Shown here: positions 24,208 through 34,305 of the stretch, piece by piece
Layout: each line of letters begins with the position of its first letter
How positions within the stretch are numbered: position 1 is the stretch's first letter
From: Diplolepis rosae
Taxonomy: Eukaryota; Arthropoda; Insecta; Hymenoptera; Diplolepididae
Assembly: GCA_030998225.1 (NCBI GenBank)
Contig: JAPYXD010000701.1
Coordinates: 14,926,501 to 14,990,500 of the forward strand
DNA length: 64,000 bases
Reading direction: 5' to 3'
Notes under the pieces: model-generated
Database searches by the model: none
What the model saw: only the letters and a program-made list of their open reading frames with translations
Told to the model about the DNA's origin: nothing
Position numbers and translations under genes: made by a program

Positions 24208-24526
24208 AAAAAGTTCATAGTTGCAGCTGTACACGGAAAAAATTTGTCACTTAAAAAGTCATCGACTTTGTGTAATACTCGTGGATAGGTTAGAAAGTGG
24301 ACTAAATATTATGAACCTCCTTATTGAAGAATATGGTAGATAATCGCTGAAAATGTAAAATGTAAATTCGAAAGTTTAGGTGACAGTCGCGGAAAATTTA
24401 AAACACCATGGGTTGGGTTCCATTTTCTCTAAACCAGGCATCGAAAGTCTAAGTGACAGTCGAAGAAAATGTTGAACAGTGTAAAAAGGAAAATATTATT
24501 TTCTGTGATATGATCCTGCACTTATA

Positions 24527-25264
24527 CACAGAGAAAAATAGCATCTGGTCATAATGACTAGGGATAATGTAGTTGGAAATAAAAAAGTGACTGTAACGAG
24601 GGAGACTTGTTGTCGCTACTTGACCCATGGCTACAGTAACATGATTTGTAGCCATGGTAGCCATATTCTGAATTGATTCTGAATACCTGGTCGTGGCGAC
24701 TAGTTAACACTGTTGAAATTGTCCTTAACTCTTAAACCTAGCTATGTGAACTTGAAACATTGAGTTGTCATAGCTAGAATAACGTAGTCGCTATAACCAG
24801 TGTAGCAAACTTCACACTCGTTGAATTCGCTGTGTATTGTTTCGAGTAATGCATATTATTTTTTATAGCAACTGATAGCAACTCTTTTGAGAATTTGATT
24901 TGAAGTGTCGAGCGGCTCGAAACTGTGATTTTAAATCCTACTACTTTTAAAGTTTCAACCAGCTCTACAGATGCCGATAAACAGATTTTCAAAAGAGCTG
25001 CTATGAAAAATACAATGTTACACGTAGTGATTTCATGCATTTGATTTTAGCAATTTGATTTAACATAACTTTATAGTTGACACTTATATATAGTGACTGT
25101 GACAACATTACATAGTCGCTGTGACTACATTACTTAGTCACTGCGACCACTTTTAGTACCTACATTGACGGGTCAACCATTGCTTGAATTCAGCCACAAA
25201 AAGTAGTTAAGGACATTTTCAACTACATATATCACGTCACTATGCCCAGGATTTTTTCTCAGTG
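24527..25264. mobile_element. Nested non-autonomous element with CAC(A/T)GAGAAAAA termini (738 bp)
   Basis: The left end CACAGAGAAAAATAG and the right end (CACTGAGAAAAAATC on the complement) are imperfect inverted repeats of about 30 bp. The left flank is TA. The interior is rich in GTGAC/GTCAC-type motifs (TAGTCGCTGTGAC, TAGTCACTGCGAC), in places repeated in tandem near 25085-25150. No transposase. Confidence 0.6.
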
Positions 25265-25369
25265 ATAGTTAATTATTTTTCACTTCTGCATTACCTATAT
25301 AATTCTAATATGAACTTACCATTATATTTAACACTGTACATTACAGAAACGCAATTTTTTATAAACACT

Positions 25370-25460
25370 TCGCAGCACCGAGAATCGAACGCTCGCTCGC
25401 ACGCACACATCCTAACCCAATTATAATCGCACGCCCTAACCCGCATAGCCGATACATGTC
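25370..25460 (-). repeat. tRNA-derived SINE-like remnant
   Basis: On the minus strand GGCTATGCGGGTTAGGGCG resembles a pol III A box. About 55 bases later GCGTTCGATTCTCGG resembles a B box. Spacing and order fit a tRNA-derived SINE head. No cloverleaf could be completed. A similar arrangement is at 49540-49615. Confidence 0.35.
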
Positions 25461-26105
25461 GTGGAGACTTGTGTAAAAAATTTGGATCACATTCAGAGTT
25501 TGAAGGCAAAACTAAAATAATAGATAAATTTCAAATTTGACGTAATACACTTTATCAAGGTAAACATATACTTACTCGGAACTAATTCTTCAATGCACGC
25601 TTCAATCCAGAGTCAAACGAAACCAAACGACACGTAATCTCAAAATCTAACCAAAATTATCACAAAAACATAAAGCCGAGCTGCATTGTCTGCTGTGCGA
25701 TGCTACGAATTACGTTTCTGCGCATCGCTTTTTGCGACTGTCGAGAAAATTTTAGAAGACGGCATATAAAATCTGATGGACTTTAGAATACAATTTACAA
25801 AACTATTTGTTTGAATTACTTTCATTTCAAATTATTCGATAGTCTTTTAAAATCTATGACAAACGAATCCAAAGATTATGAAACTTTTCATTACTTCTTA
25901 GAAAAGATCAGTTAGTGTTTAAAATACTTTTATAATAGTAAATACGCGACTTTTTTTCTTCGACCTGGTTTTCTAAAAGTTATTCGACTTTTTTCTACTA
26001 TTTCCTAAAAGTCATTGAAACCTTACAAGACTTTCTCCGATTTTACTTTCTGTCCACAACTCTTCGAATAGTCTGTTAAATTTTAAGTGGCAAATTTTTT
26101 CCGTG

Positions 26106-26439
26106 TCGAATCACGCACACGCTCGCTTACAATCCTGAGACATAAAACTTGGAACTTTCTTATACATTCTTATTGATACATACAATGTAATAATTAATTA
26201 ATATGTAGTATACATGTTTATTATGACTACGTATGAAGTTTAATGAAACTAAATTTTGAAATGTTCATTAAAAAATTGCATTATTATCAAAAAGTATCTT
26301 GTGTAAAAACATTTAAAAGAAGGTTCTTTTATTTTCTGTGTTGTATATTTTCAAAATATACATTTTACAATTGTGAATTCCAAATTATTATTGTGTCTAA
26401 GAAATTTATGTGAAATCTAAATGCGTGTTGTAGCTAATT
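26106..26439. other. AT-rich stretch, no feature seen
   Basis: No gene or terminal repeats recognised. Confidence 0.5.
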
Positions 26440-26830
26440 TTGTAGAATTGGCTCTAGTGATCGCGTTGTAGCTATTTTGCTGGTCGAAATGTCATTAAAA
26501 AAACATCCTTTCAATTTTGGGAATAGAAAGGAATCATACGGGGCCAAATCAGGTGAATACAGAGGATGATTCAACACTCAGACTTGATTTCGAGCCAAAA
26601 ATTGACGAACAATGAGTGAGGTGTGACTCGGTGCATTATCGTGTAACAGAGGCCAGATCTCTGGATTACGATATTCGGGTCGAATACGACGGATTCTGGC
26701 CATCAGACGCTTCAAAACTTCGAGATATAATGTGCGCCAGTAATTGTTTGACCAGTTAGAACGTATTCTCTGTGGATAATTCGTTTGCTATCGAAGAATG
26801 TAATGAGCATTGCTGAAATTGGCCTTCCTT
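26440..26830 (-). pseudogene. Mariner transposase fragment, C-terminal half
   Basis: Read on the minus strand: a stretch like FFDSKRIIHREYVLTGQTI, then after a frameshift MARIRRIRPEYRNPEIWP and LLHDNAPSHTSLIVRQFLAR (second catalytic Asp kept). A stop follows, then HPLYSPDLAPYDSFLFPKLK (third Asp kept) and CFFNDISTSKIATT. The N-terminal domain and first catalytic Asp are missing, and no terminal repeats were found. It is from a different mariner lineage than the other copies. Confidence 0.85.
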
Positions 26831-27832
26831 AACGATTATCATCTTCTAACCTCTCTCTACCTTCCAAAAAACGTTTATATCACAGAAAAGCATTTGCTCT
26901 ACTCAGACAATCATATTAATTATTGAGGGTCAATGTAATTGCTGATTTTAATATTATTATTATTACTATATGAGAAAATGAATACAGGTTTACTTGCTAT
27001 TGTTTCCGATATCTTTATCATGAAGCCTCAAGCTCATGCTACCTGATCCTAGTTAAGCTTCCGCGACCTCTGTTCTCTTAAATACATAAATTGCCTTTCT
27101 AAGGCAGACACCGCAACGCATTAGTCATCGTTGTTTTTCACTCCACCACACACAAATTACATCTAACATATAGACAACGCTGTAAATTAAATTAGCAAAT
27201 TAAGAACTGTCATTTCGGTTGGACCAACCACTTAATCTTTTTGACCCTCATGATTTCTTTGTAGGAATTCAATTGGTGCAGAGATTCTCTTCGTATTATT
27301 AAAATTGATAAAAATTAGTTTTCGGTTACTACATGTTTACATTTAAAAAATTAAAATTTTTATATTTTGTGCGCAACTAAGAAAAATAAAAACGTACTTG
27401 AACAGACTATTTTTGTTTGTATACTTAAAAAATGTTTAATTTTAGAAAAAGGTTTCGCAAAACATTTTTTCATTATCAAAATTTACGACCATTACGAGTC
27501 TACGTCCCTTTTCAGGTGCGTTAGCTCCTCACGATTTTTTTGTCTTAATTTGAATTATTTTTATTGCAAATTAAATCCTAAATCCTATTTAAATTAGAAT
27601 GATAAATCTTCAATTTATTTCAATGAAAGCCTTCTTATCGGGACCTACGACTACGAAGAAACTTTTCCCGACGTTTCGTTATTGCCGACGTGACTAAGCT
27701 TATCTACGGAATCGATTTTCTAGATAACTGATTAGAAATTCGAGTTATCTCAGGTTCTTATTTACAGCACGAACTTTAACACAGTTATCCTGAAATTACA
27801 CGACCTGCAAGAATTACTGGCGAGGCCAAGCA
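26831..27832. other. AT-rich stretch, no gene seen
   Basis: Contains one GACGTTTCGTTATTG motif near 27677, of the GAAACGTCG type seen elsewhere in the window. Otherwise nothing recognised. Confidence 0.45.
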
Positions 27833-27931
27833 TACGAGGGCAGGTCTATAAGTACTTACAAAATGTACCAGATGGCGCTCAAAATATTGAAAGAAGTATA
27901 TTTCTAAAGAATGCTGCCTCTTAATAGACTA

Positions 27932-28812
27932 CCCTATTGAAAAACTTGACGTAAAAAATAACGTAAAAAAGGACGTAAAAAAGGACGTCAAAAATGGCGT
28001 AAAAAACGACGTCAAAAATGACATAAAAAACGACGTCAAAAATACGTAAAAAACTAGGTCAAAAATTGGGACAGTTTTTTACGTCATTTTTGACGTCGTT
28101 TTTTATGTCATTTTTGACGTCGTTTTTGACGTCGTTTTTTATGTCATTTTTGACGTCGTTTTTGACGTACTTTTTTGTCTTTAAGAAGCCTTACATTTCC
28201 TATTACATTTTTGTGACTCCTTTACGAAATGCCCATTCCACTTTGAAATAAATTATTTTATTATACAATAGTTCTTTTACTGATAAGCATTTCTCAATTA
28301 CGATACCCAATGAACGACCGAATATAAATTGTTAAGGCTTCTTAAAGACAAAAAAGTACGTCAAAAACGACATAAAAAACGACGTCAAAAATTAAGTAAA
28401 AAACGATGTCAAAAATTGGGTTAGTTTTTTACGTCATTTTTTACGTTATTTTTTACGACGTTTTTTCGTAATTTTTCGACTTTAAGAAGCCTTACCAATT
28501 TATATTCGGTCGTTCATTGGATATCGTAATTGAGAAATGCTTATCAGTAAAAGAACTATTGTATAATAAAATAATTTATTTCAAAGTGGAATGGGCATTT
28601 CGTAAAGGAGTCACAAAAATGTAATAGGAAATGTAAGGCTTCTTAAAGTCAAAAAAGTACGTCAAAAACGACGTCAAAAATGACATAAAAAACGACGTAA
28701 AAAACTGTCCCAATTTTTAACTTCGTTTTTTACGTCATTTTTGACGTAATTTTTGACGTCGTTTTTTATGTCATTTTTGACGTCGTTTTTTACGTCAAGT
28801 TTTTCAATAGGG
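27932..28812. mobile_element. Foldback element built of ACGTC/A-run repeats (881 bp)
   Basis: Termini CCCTATTGAAAAACTTGACG are perfect inverted repeats, flanked by TA (27930-27931 and 28813-28814). Subterminal blocks are tandem ACGTCAAAAA / ACGTAAAAAA units of about 10-11 bp on one side and their complements on the other. A second inner pair of arms of about 140 bp (28185-28330 and 28490-28635) is nearly perfect, around a centre (28340-28490) that again consists of the short units. The whole can fold in several registers. An apparent 61-codon frame at 28066 (MSFLTSFLTSFF-like) is only the translated repeat. No transposase. Confidence 0.92.
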
Positions 28813-29182
28813 TACTGTCAAATTTTCAGCCAAATCAGTCCGGGAGTTCAATTTTTACAATCGATCAAAGCAAACAAGTCTTGTGAATCCAATAAAATGG
28901 AGAAAAAAACGAATGCCATACAGTAATTAAAAATTTCTATATAAAAGGCAATACACAAAAGGATTAAAAGCCTAGTTAAATGATGTTCATGGTGCATCCG
29001 CACTATCGTTTAAAACTGTCTAAAATTAGGATAATGAGTTTGAACGCGATGGTACATCCACTTGTGATGACCCCCGCTCGAGACGACCAGTCGAGGCAGC
29101 GACGCTAGAAATCATCGAAAAAATTCACGATATGATTTTGAACGATCGACGAGTGAAAGTAAAAGAAATTGTTGAAGTCATA

Positions 29183-30479
29183 ACATATGTTCCATAAGTT
29201 TTGAGACAAATTCAAACGAACGCTATTTAAACAAAAGAAAAATGGTTTAGAAAAAAGCTTTTTTTGATATTTAGATTTATTCATAAACTATTGAAAAGCA
29301 CATTCAAATTACACTCAATGGTCCGTTATCTTTTTTTTTCGAAGCAAGTAAGGAACCTTCAAAATCATCCTCTGGCCGAGTGATGAGTCTATTTCTTTCA
29401 ATTTTCGCTTTTTTCTCCCGATCAATTGTTGCTCATTTTGAGCTTCCTAGCCCTTCCCGTACACCTTACGTTTCAAACAGACCAGAAATCTTCGATTGGA
29501 CGTGCTTGTAGGACGTTTAAAGAATTGTCTTTCTTCGGTACACATGGAATGTTTTTTTCAGTGAGCCAATTTAATGTTTTTTTCGCACAATGACTGCTTA
29601 CCAGGTCCGGCCAAAACATGATTTCGTCTTGAGTATGCTTCTTTTCGATGAATTGCTTCAATTTCGGCAAGCATTGGTCAATATAAATGTTGGCATTGAT
29701 CGCTTTGGCACCACGTGGTCGAATAACTGGTGTTGAAATACCTTTGGATGAAATCGCCAACCAAACCAACACTTTCGGCTCAAACTTCGTTTTTCCGGCA
29801 TATTTTACATTGTCTGGAGTTGTTTCAAAATTGTCTGTATAATAGCCATCATTTCCACTCAATTCATGATGCGAAAAAGTGATGGAAGATTTATCATCCA
29901 AAACGATGAATTTTCCATTTGCAACGTGTTTGTCTCGAAGTACACGGCAACATTTCGGTATTATTTCGAGCTTCCTGGCTGAATATTTCGGTGCTTGCTT
30001 ACGTTTACGATAGGAAATATTATTTTTCGTCAAAATGCGGTGGACTGTGCTGTGGGTAATACCAAATTTCCGCCCTAATCGCCTGGTGCGTTGGCCAACC
30101 TTGTTTTTGGTACTTGACAGCAAACTTGTCGTTGTTTTTACCTCCAATTTTGGTGGACGACCAGAATTACTTTTTATTTTCTTGTTTTTTACCGTCTCGA
30201 CAATCTTTTAAAACACGAAAAATAGTTGCACTTGAGATTGGCTTGTCTTTAAACACTTGAAGAATTTGGCGCGGACTCATTCTGCCAGAAAGATTTGCGA
30301 CAGACTTTCGTAAATCTAGTTTGTATGCCATAATGGAAACGAATTTTTGCGACATTCGCATTCTGAGCTTCTGTTAATACTTTGTTCAGTTTTATGTTTG
30401 CATTGGTTGACATTTTCGCATTTGTCTATGCAACTTAATTAACGCCTGAATGTCGTCTAAAAACTTATGGAACATATGT
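29183..30479 (-). mobile_element. DD37E-type Tc1/mariner element, nearly complete (1297 bp)
   Basis: Inverted termini ACATATGTTCCATAAGTTTT are identical at both ends. TA duplications lie at 29181-29182 and 30480-30481. The uninterrupted host sequence would read CATAGGCTTATC, which keeps the mariner frame, so the boundaries are well supported. The single large gene is on the minus strand. Confidence 0.93.
29304..30361 (-). pseudogene. DD37E-type transposase with two frameshifts
   Basis: The first frame (30361-30167) carries the N-terminal helix-turn-helix (YKLDLRKSVANLSG, ISSATIFRVLKD). A one-base shift within an A-rich run near 30180 leads to the second frame (30147-29473): GRKFGITHSTVHRILTK, the first catalytic Asp in FIVLDDKSSITFSHHE, the second in FWPDLVSSHCA, and Glu in RPIEDFWSV. 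Counting between the last two gives 37 residues, the DD37E spacing. A lost base after FWSV puts the tail (KRKVYGKG, then a stop, later RPEDDFEG) in other frames. All catalytic residues remain, so this is the best preserved transposase in the window. A start at MAYKLDLRK is also possible. Confidence 0.88.
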
Positions 30480-31243
30480 TAGGCTTATCACATGGCATGG
30501 TAATTATAATTTTTCATGAAAAATTGTCTATGAAAAAGCTGTCGATAAGATGGACACTGCGTTTACTCATCGTCGAGAATAAACGCAACCGTGTGACCGA
30601 TTCCATGGTTGGTTCAGCGCTTTTCCGTCGTAACCTAGTGAATTTATGCATCAGTACATCACTGTTGATGAAACTTGCATCCACTTTTACACGCCTGAGA
30701 TAAATGAACAGTCGAAACAATGGACAACACCAGGCAACCCAGCCCCGAAGAAGGCGAACTTGGCTAAGTAATAAAAACGGTTTTTTGCGATGTGAATGGA
30801 ATCTTCTTCATTGATTGCTCAAAAAATGAATGGGCGATAAATTGAGAATATTATGCATGATTATTGGCTCAGCTGAGTACAAAAATGAAGAAAAAACGCC
30901 CACGTTTGGCAAAGAAGAAAGTGCTCTTTGATTTTGCCAATCCACGCGTGCACACCTGTGCTGTTGCAATCGTAAAATTGCACTAATTGAAGTTCGAATT
31001 GTTGCCGCACCAACCATTTTCGCCGGATTTAGCCCCCAGTGACTTTTTCCTGTTTCCAAACATGAAAATATGTCTTATTGTTGGGCAGTCATCAAAGATC
31101 TTACGGAAGGTCTATAAATTGCCCGGAATAGTTAGAGACACTTTCCTAAAAATTATTGAATATCCTTCGACTTTTTTTCATATCCTCAACTGCAGAATTC
31201 GTAACGAATTTAGTAATTTTTAAATATTTAATTTTTCCTTATA

Positions 31244-32100
31244 CTAGGTCGTTTGATATTGACGTGATATTTCTATGAGAGGTCCCCACTAACAACAAAC
31301 AGCTTTCATTGTTGACAAGTTCCATCCTTCAAACCTCTTCTGTCAAAATTTGAGCCGAATCCATTAATTAGTTTACAAGTTACAGTGTCTGAAACAATCA
31401 ACATCCGAATTTTTTGCAAAGATTGAAAAAAGTGAATTTCGTGTGTTGATTAAACATTACTTTTTGCGTGGAGAAATCTTATCAGAAACCAAAGCCCGGC
31501 TCGATGAATATTATTCGGACTCTGCTCCGTCGTATGGAATGGCTCGGAAGTGGTTTACCGAATTTAGTTCTGGTTGTACGAGCACAGAAACCATCTCACG
31601 TCCAGGTCGTCCAAATGATATCACTACACCAGAAATAATCAATATAATTCATGATATTGTTTTGAATGACCCAAAAGTGAAAGTGTTCGTGATAGCTAAG
31701 ATCGTATCCATTTTAACTAAGCGTGTGGACAATATTTTCCATACACATTTGTGCATGAGAAAACGTAATGATCGGCTGGGAAAGTTATGGCTATTGTTTT
31801 TTGGGATGCACATGGAGTAATCTTCATCGACTACCTTGAGAAAGGAAGGACGATTACTGGAGCATATTATGCTGCATTATTGGATCGATTGGTTGACGAA
31901 ATCAGGAAGAAACGGCCACATTTGAAGGAGAAAAAAATCCTTTTTCATTATGACAATGCATCATCTCACACATCGAACATTGCACAGGTAAAAATGCATG
32001 AACTGGGTTTCGAATCGCTCCCGCATCAACCGATTTTTTCCAAAAAATACCAATTCTTGTTCCTTTTATCATGTCAATATAAAATACCCTACTACAAAGG
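31244..32100 (+). mobile_element. Mariner element, 3' truncated
   Basis: A left end CTAGGTCGTTTGATATTG follows TA at 31242-31243 and looks like an irritans-type mariner terminus. The transposase follows from about 31417. The right terminal repeat was not found; recognisable sequence stops near 32045. Confidence 0.7.
31417..32045 (+). pseudogene. Mariner transposase with internal deletion and lost C-terminus
   Basis: The first frame (to 31820) carries the DNA-binding part: LIKHYFLRGEILSETKARLD, APSYGMARKWFTEF, RPGRPNDITTPEIINIIHD. A deletion with frame change then joins it to the middle of the catalytic domain from 31787: FWDAHGVIFIDYLEKGRTI, KKRPHLKEKKILFHYDNASS (second catalytic Asp kept), KMHELGFESLPHQP. 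The first catalytic Asp is in the deleted part, and the sequence ends before the third. Confidence 0.87.
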
Positions 32101-32378
32101 TTATGCAGAGTAGAATAAATCAGAATTAAAAAACATGATATTCCACTCATTTTCATCTAACATTAAAATGAATTCAAACCAAGAAAATTGGGATTAGATT
32201 GAAATACATTCACTGGAATTTGGACAAAAACGGAATTCGTTTGGCACTCATCTGAATTGATTTCTCGCAGAATCGAACACATAGCGTATGCCAATGCTGA
32301 TTAACACGCAAAATCCTTTACGCTTGTCAGTTGCTCCTTTCGCGTCAATTTCCATCACTGCCTAAATGGCATCTACTA

Positions 32379-32963
32379 CAGGGTGCGCCATCTAGACCTT
32401 CGGTATTTCAACATTGAATAACTCTGTTGTTTTTCAGCCGATTTTGTCAAATGAGCACGATTCTGAAACGTCATTCAGTACCATTTTAACCATGAGTCAA
32501 TACACACCGGAAGAACACGCTGAAATCGCAGCGTCTTACATTGAAAACAATCGTTCTTACAGCGCAAGTTCCCGGGACACGTTGTGTCGAAAAATGGCGA
32601 TTTGGAATGGCCTTCTCGTTCTCCGGATTTAACTGTACCTGAATTTTTTCCTTGGGGTTATTTAAAAATAAAAGTTTATGCCAGCAAGCCAAAGACAATT
32701 GACGAACTTAAATATAAGGTACGAGCCGAAATAGCTGCTATAACGCCCGAAATGCTGGGCAATGTTATGCAGAATGCGCGAAAAAGAGCTGCTTTTTGTG
32801 TATCGAATGGAGGTGGTCATTTAATCGACGTTATGTTCTAAAACTGATTTGAAATAAATGGTAAAGTATATCCTAAACAAATCTTGCTCATTTGCCGAAA
32901 TCGGCTGAAAAGTGTCATAGTTATTCAATGTTGAAATACCGAAGGTCTAAATGGCGCACCCTG
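32379..32963 (+). mobile_element. Tc1-like deletion derivative with long TIRs (585 bp)
   Basis: Termini CAGGGTGCGCCAT(C/T)TAGACC continue almost identically for about 80 bp on both sides. TA flanks lie at 32377-32378 and 32964-32965. It is inserted within the RT remnant. The interior encodes a fused N- and C-terminal remnant of a transposase. Confidence 0.9.
32492..32841 (+). pseudogene. Tc1/IS630-type transposase, N-terminus joined to C-terminus
   Basis: MSQYTPEEHAEIAASYIENN (start at 32492) is joined, through a frame change, to the C-terminal part DLEWPSRSPDLTVPEFFPWG (third catalytic region). YLKIKVYASKPKTIDELK and the tail GGGHLIDVMF follow. This WPxRSxDLTPxDxFxWG pattern marks a known insect transposase family. 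Everything between the first 27 residues and the last about 85 is deleted. Confidence 0.82.
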
Positions 32964-33270
32964 TATGAACCTGCTTTCCAAAAGCCGAACTGGTTCTCCA
33001 ATAGACTGTCTTCTTTATCCATATGGCTTTGAAGTCTTTGCAGAATCAATTTCTCTAGCAACTCCTCCATTGTGTTTAACAAACATATTGGTCTGTAAGA
33101 TGAGGCTACAAGTATACATAAAGGTTGCCCTCCCTTTTTGAGTAAGACCAACTTCTGCTCCTTCCAGTCCCCGGATACATAAGCGCAATACGAACACTAG
33201 TGGCCGCTCTACCTATTCTTCTTTTTGACAAAGCAAATAAAGTATATAAGACTGAAATTTAAAGACTAGT

Positions 33271-33720
33271 TCACAGCTTTGTCAAAAGCAAGACTAGGCA
33301 CGTTCGAAAAGACCTACATGTTGTTTTGATTTTTCCTTTGATATAAGTGACAATTGAATCGAACTGATTATTCTTCAACCCTCTCAAGTTGTAATAATCA
33401 TCATTGATGAGCGTAGGTAGATGATCAAAATCAAGCCCTTTTCTTGCAGTAACTGAGCGCATAATTCCTAGCAACTTACATAGAGTTCCATCGCTGAATG
33501 TCGAGTAATCTGATTTTACTTCAATAGCATTGGTTGCTTCTTTAGTGACAAAATTATCTTTCAGGTGTCTTTTGCAACATCGTGCATTTGGGGGAACAAA
33601 TAATTCCCTATCTACGCACAGTTGAATTCTCGCCATAGAAGAAACACGCGTAAGATTTGCCGTCTTTTTACATACAATACATTTTGATCCAAAAATATTA
33701 CAGCATTCTATGTTAAATAT
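33271..33720 (-). pseudogene. DDE_4-type (HARBI1-like) element fragment, N-terminal part
   Basis: Minus-strand frame: upstream CxxC-like pairs (CCNIFGSKCIVCKK, up to about 33700), then ARIQLCVDRELFVPPNARCC, KRHL, later LDFDHLPTLINDDYYNLRGL and FDSIVTYIKGKI. The order Cys cluster - VPPxARCCxxHL - DDYYNLTGL-like is one I associate with insect transposases of the DDE_Tnp_4 group. The catalytic domain itself is absent; the frame ends at LLLTKL where the RT remnant begins. Family assignment is from memory and moderate. Confidence 0.5.
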
Positions 33721-34305
33721 ATCTGTGATATTTAATTTGGCATGGGGTCAGTTTAGTTCCAATTTGTTTATGTCGTAAAAAAACATAAACATCAGAAAGG
33801 CAAACGTTTCGGCCACAAATGGGGGCCCTCTTCAGTGCCAACAATTTTAATTTGCATTAAAAATAATAATTATAAACTAAACAAGCAAAACTCATGCAAC
33901 TTAATATTTATTTTCTTGTGGGTCAATATAACAAAGGACATGTGCAGGAACATGTCAAGATACAATTCTATGTTAACTTTTATTGTTTTAAAAATATCGC
34001 AAGAATCTTTCACATCGGAAATGTTAGTCCTTGCATCGACATTTGAAGGGCCTTACGGAATGTAAGTATTATTCTTTTCAATCAAATATTGTCACGATAA
34101 AAAGATATTTGGTGAGTCCCCTACCGTGAAATTGTGTTGTCTTAAAAATTTGACGACCGGTAAATCGCTTATGGCACAAAACTCCAGGAAAGTTTTCACG
34201 CGCTTTTTATTTATCCATAATAGAATTAATCATGAAAAATATTGCACAACTAATATATAAGAACTAAAGAAAACTTAACGCTTTCAGGAAGGTAATCAAA
34301 CAAGT
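33721..34305. other. AT-rich stretch with one copy of a shared 46-bp block
   Basis: The block around 33798-33840 (AGGCAAACGTTTCGGCC, then TGGGGGCCCTCTTCAGTGCC) is found again at about 47126-47170 with three or four changes. Otherwise nothing recognised. Confidence 0.55.

Larger units (their letters stand above)
24232..26105. mobile_element. Non-autonomous element with CACGG termini (1874 bp)
   Basis: CACGGAAAAAATTTGTCACT at 24232 is mirrored at 26105 (CACGGAAAAAATTTGCCACT). The left flank is TA (24230-24231), the right flank TC. The interior has no transposase. It holds another element with similar termini (24527-25264) and a tRNA-SINE-like remnant (25370-25460). The termini resemble those of the pair at 58.1-60.9 kb. 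Confidence 0.68.
28897..31223 (+). pseudogene. Mariner transposase split by a DD37E-type element
   Basis: The first part starts with ATG at 28897 and includes KNFYIKGNTQKGLKA, then RSRRPVEAATLEIIEKIHDM and RRVKVKEIVEVI, with several stops. After the insertion (29183-30479) it resumes as GLSHGMVIIIFHEKLSMKKL. The first catalytic Asp is kept in TVDETCIHFYT. The second motif is altered (DFANPRVHTC instead of HHDNARVHTC), and the third is PFSPDLAPSDFFLFPN. The C-terminus is shifted and truncated near 31223. Removing the insertion and one TA restores the reading across the junction. Confidence 0.88.
27835..31230 (+). mobile_element. Mariner element interrupted by two younger elements
   Basis: A mariner-type left end CGAGGGCAGGTCTATAAG follows TA at 27833-27834. 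An 881-bp foldback sits in its 5' untranslated part and a DD37E-type element splits its transposase. The right terminal repeat is not recognisable; the coding part ends near 31223 and another mariner starts at 31244. Without the two insertions the element would be about 1.2 kb, close to the mariner norm. Confidence 0.75.
32250..33160 (-). pseudogene. Non-LTR retrotransposon reverse transcriptase fragment (split)
   Basis: Minus-strand translation of 33151-32966 gives SYRPICLLNTMEELLEKLIL, then LQSHMDKEDSLLENQFGFW. These are RT blocks of Jockey/R1-type LINEs (SYRPICLL and ENQFGFRKG-like). Across the younger Tc1-like insertion (32379-32963) it continues at 32376-32260 with VDAI, GFCVLISIGIRYVFDSA, which is the A-motif region around a (F/Y)xxD-like Asp. 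No ORF1, poly-A tail or target duplication was seen. Fragment only, with stops. Confidence 0.82.

Noticed and set aside
28066..28251. Open frame MGQFFTSFLTSFFMSFL-like, resembling a membrane peptide
   Set aside because: It is the translation of the ACGTC/T-run tandem units of the foldback element; no independent coding evidence.
27932..28812. Regular short repeats suggestive of a CRISPR-like array
   Set aside because: Units are 10-11 bp with no unique spacers, occur in both orientations, and the whole is TA-flanked; this is a foldback transposon in a eukaryotic genome.
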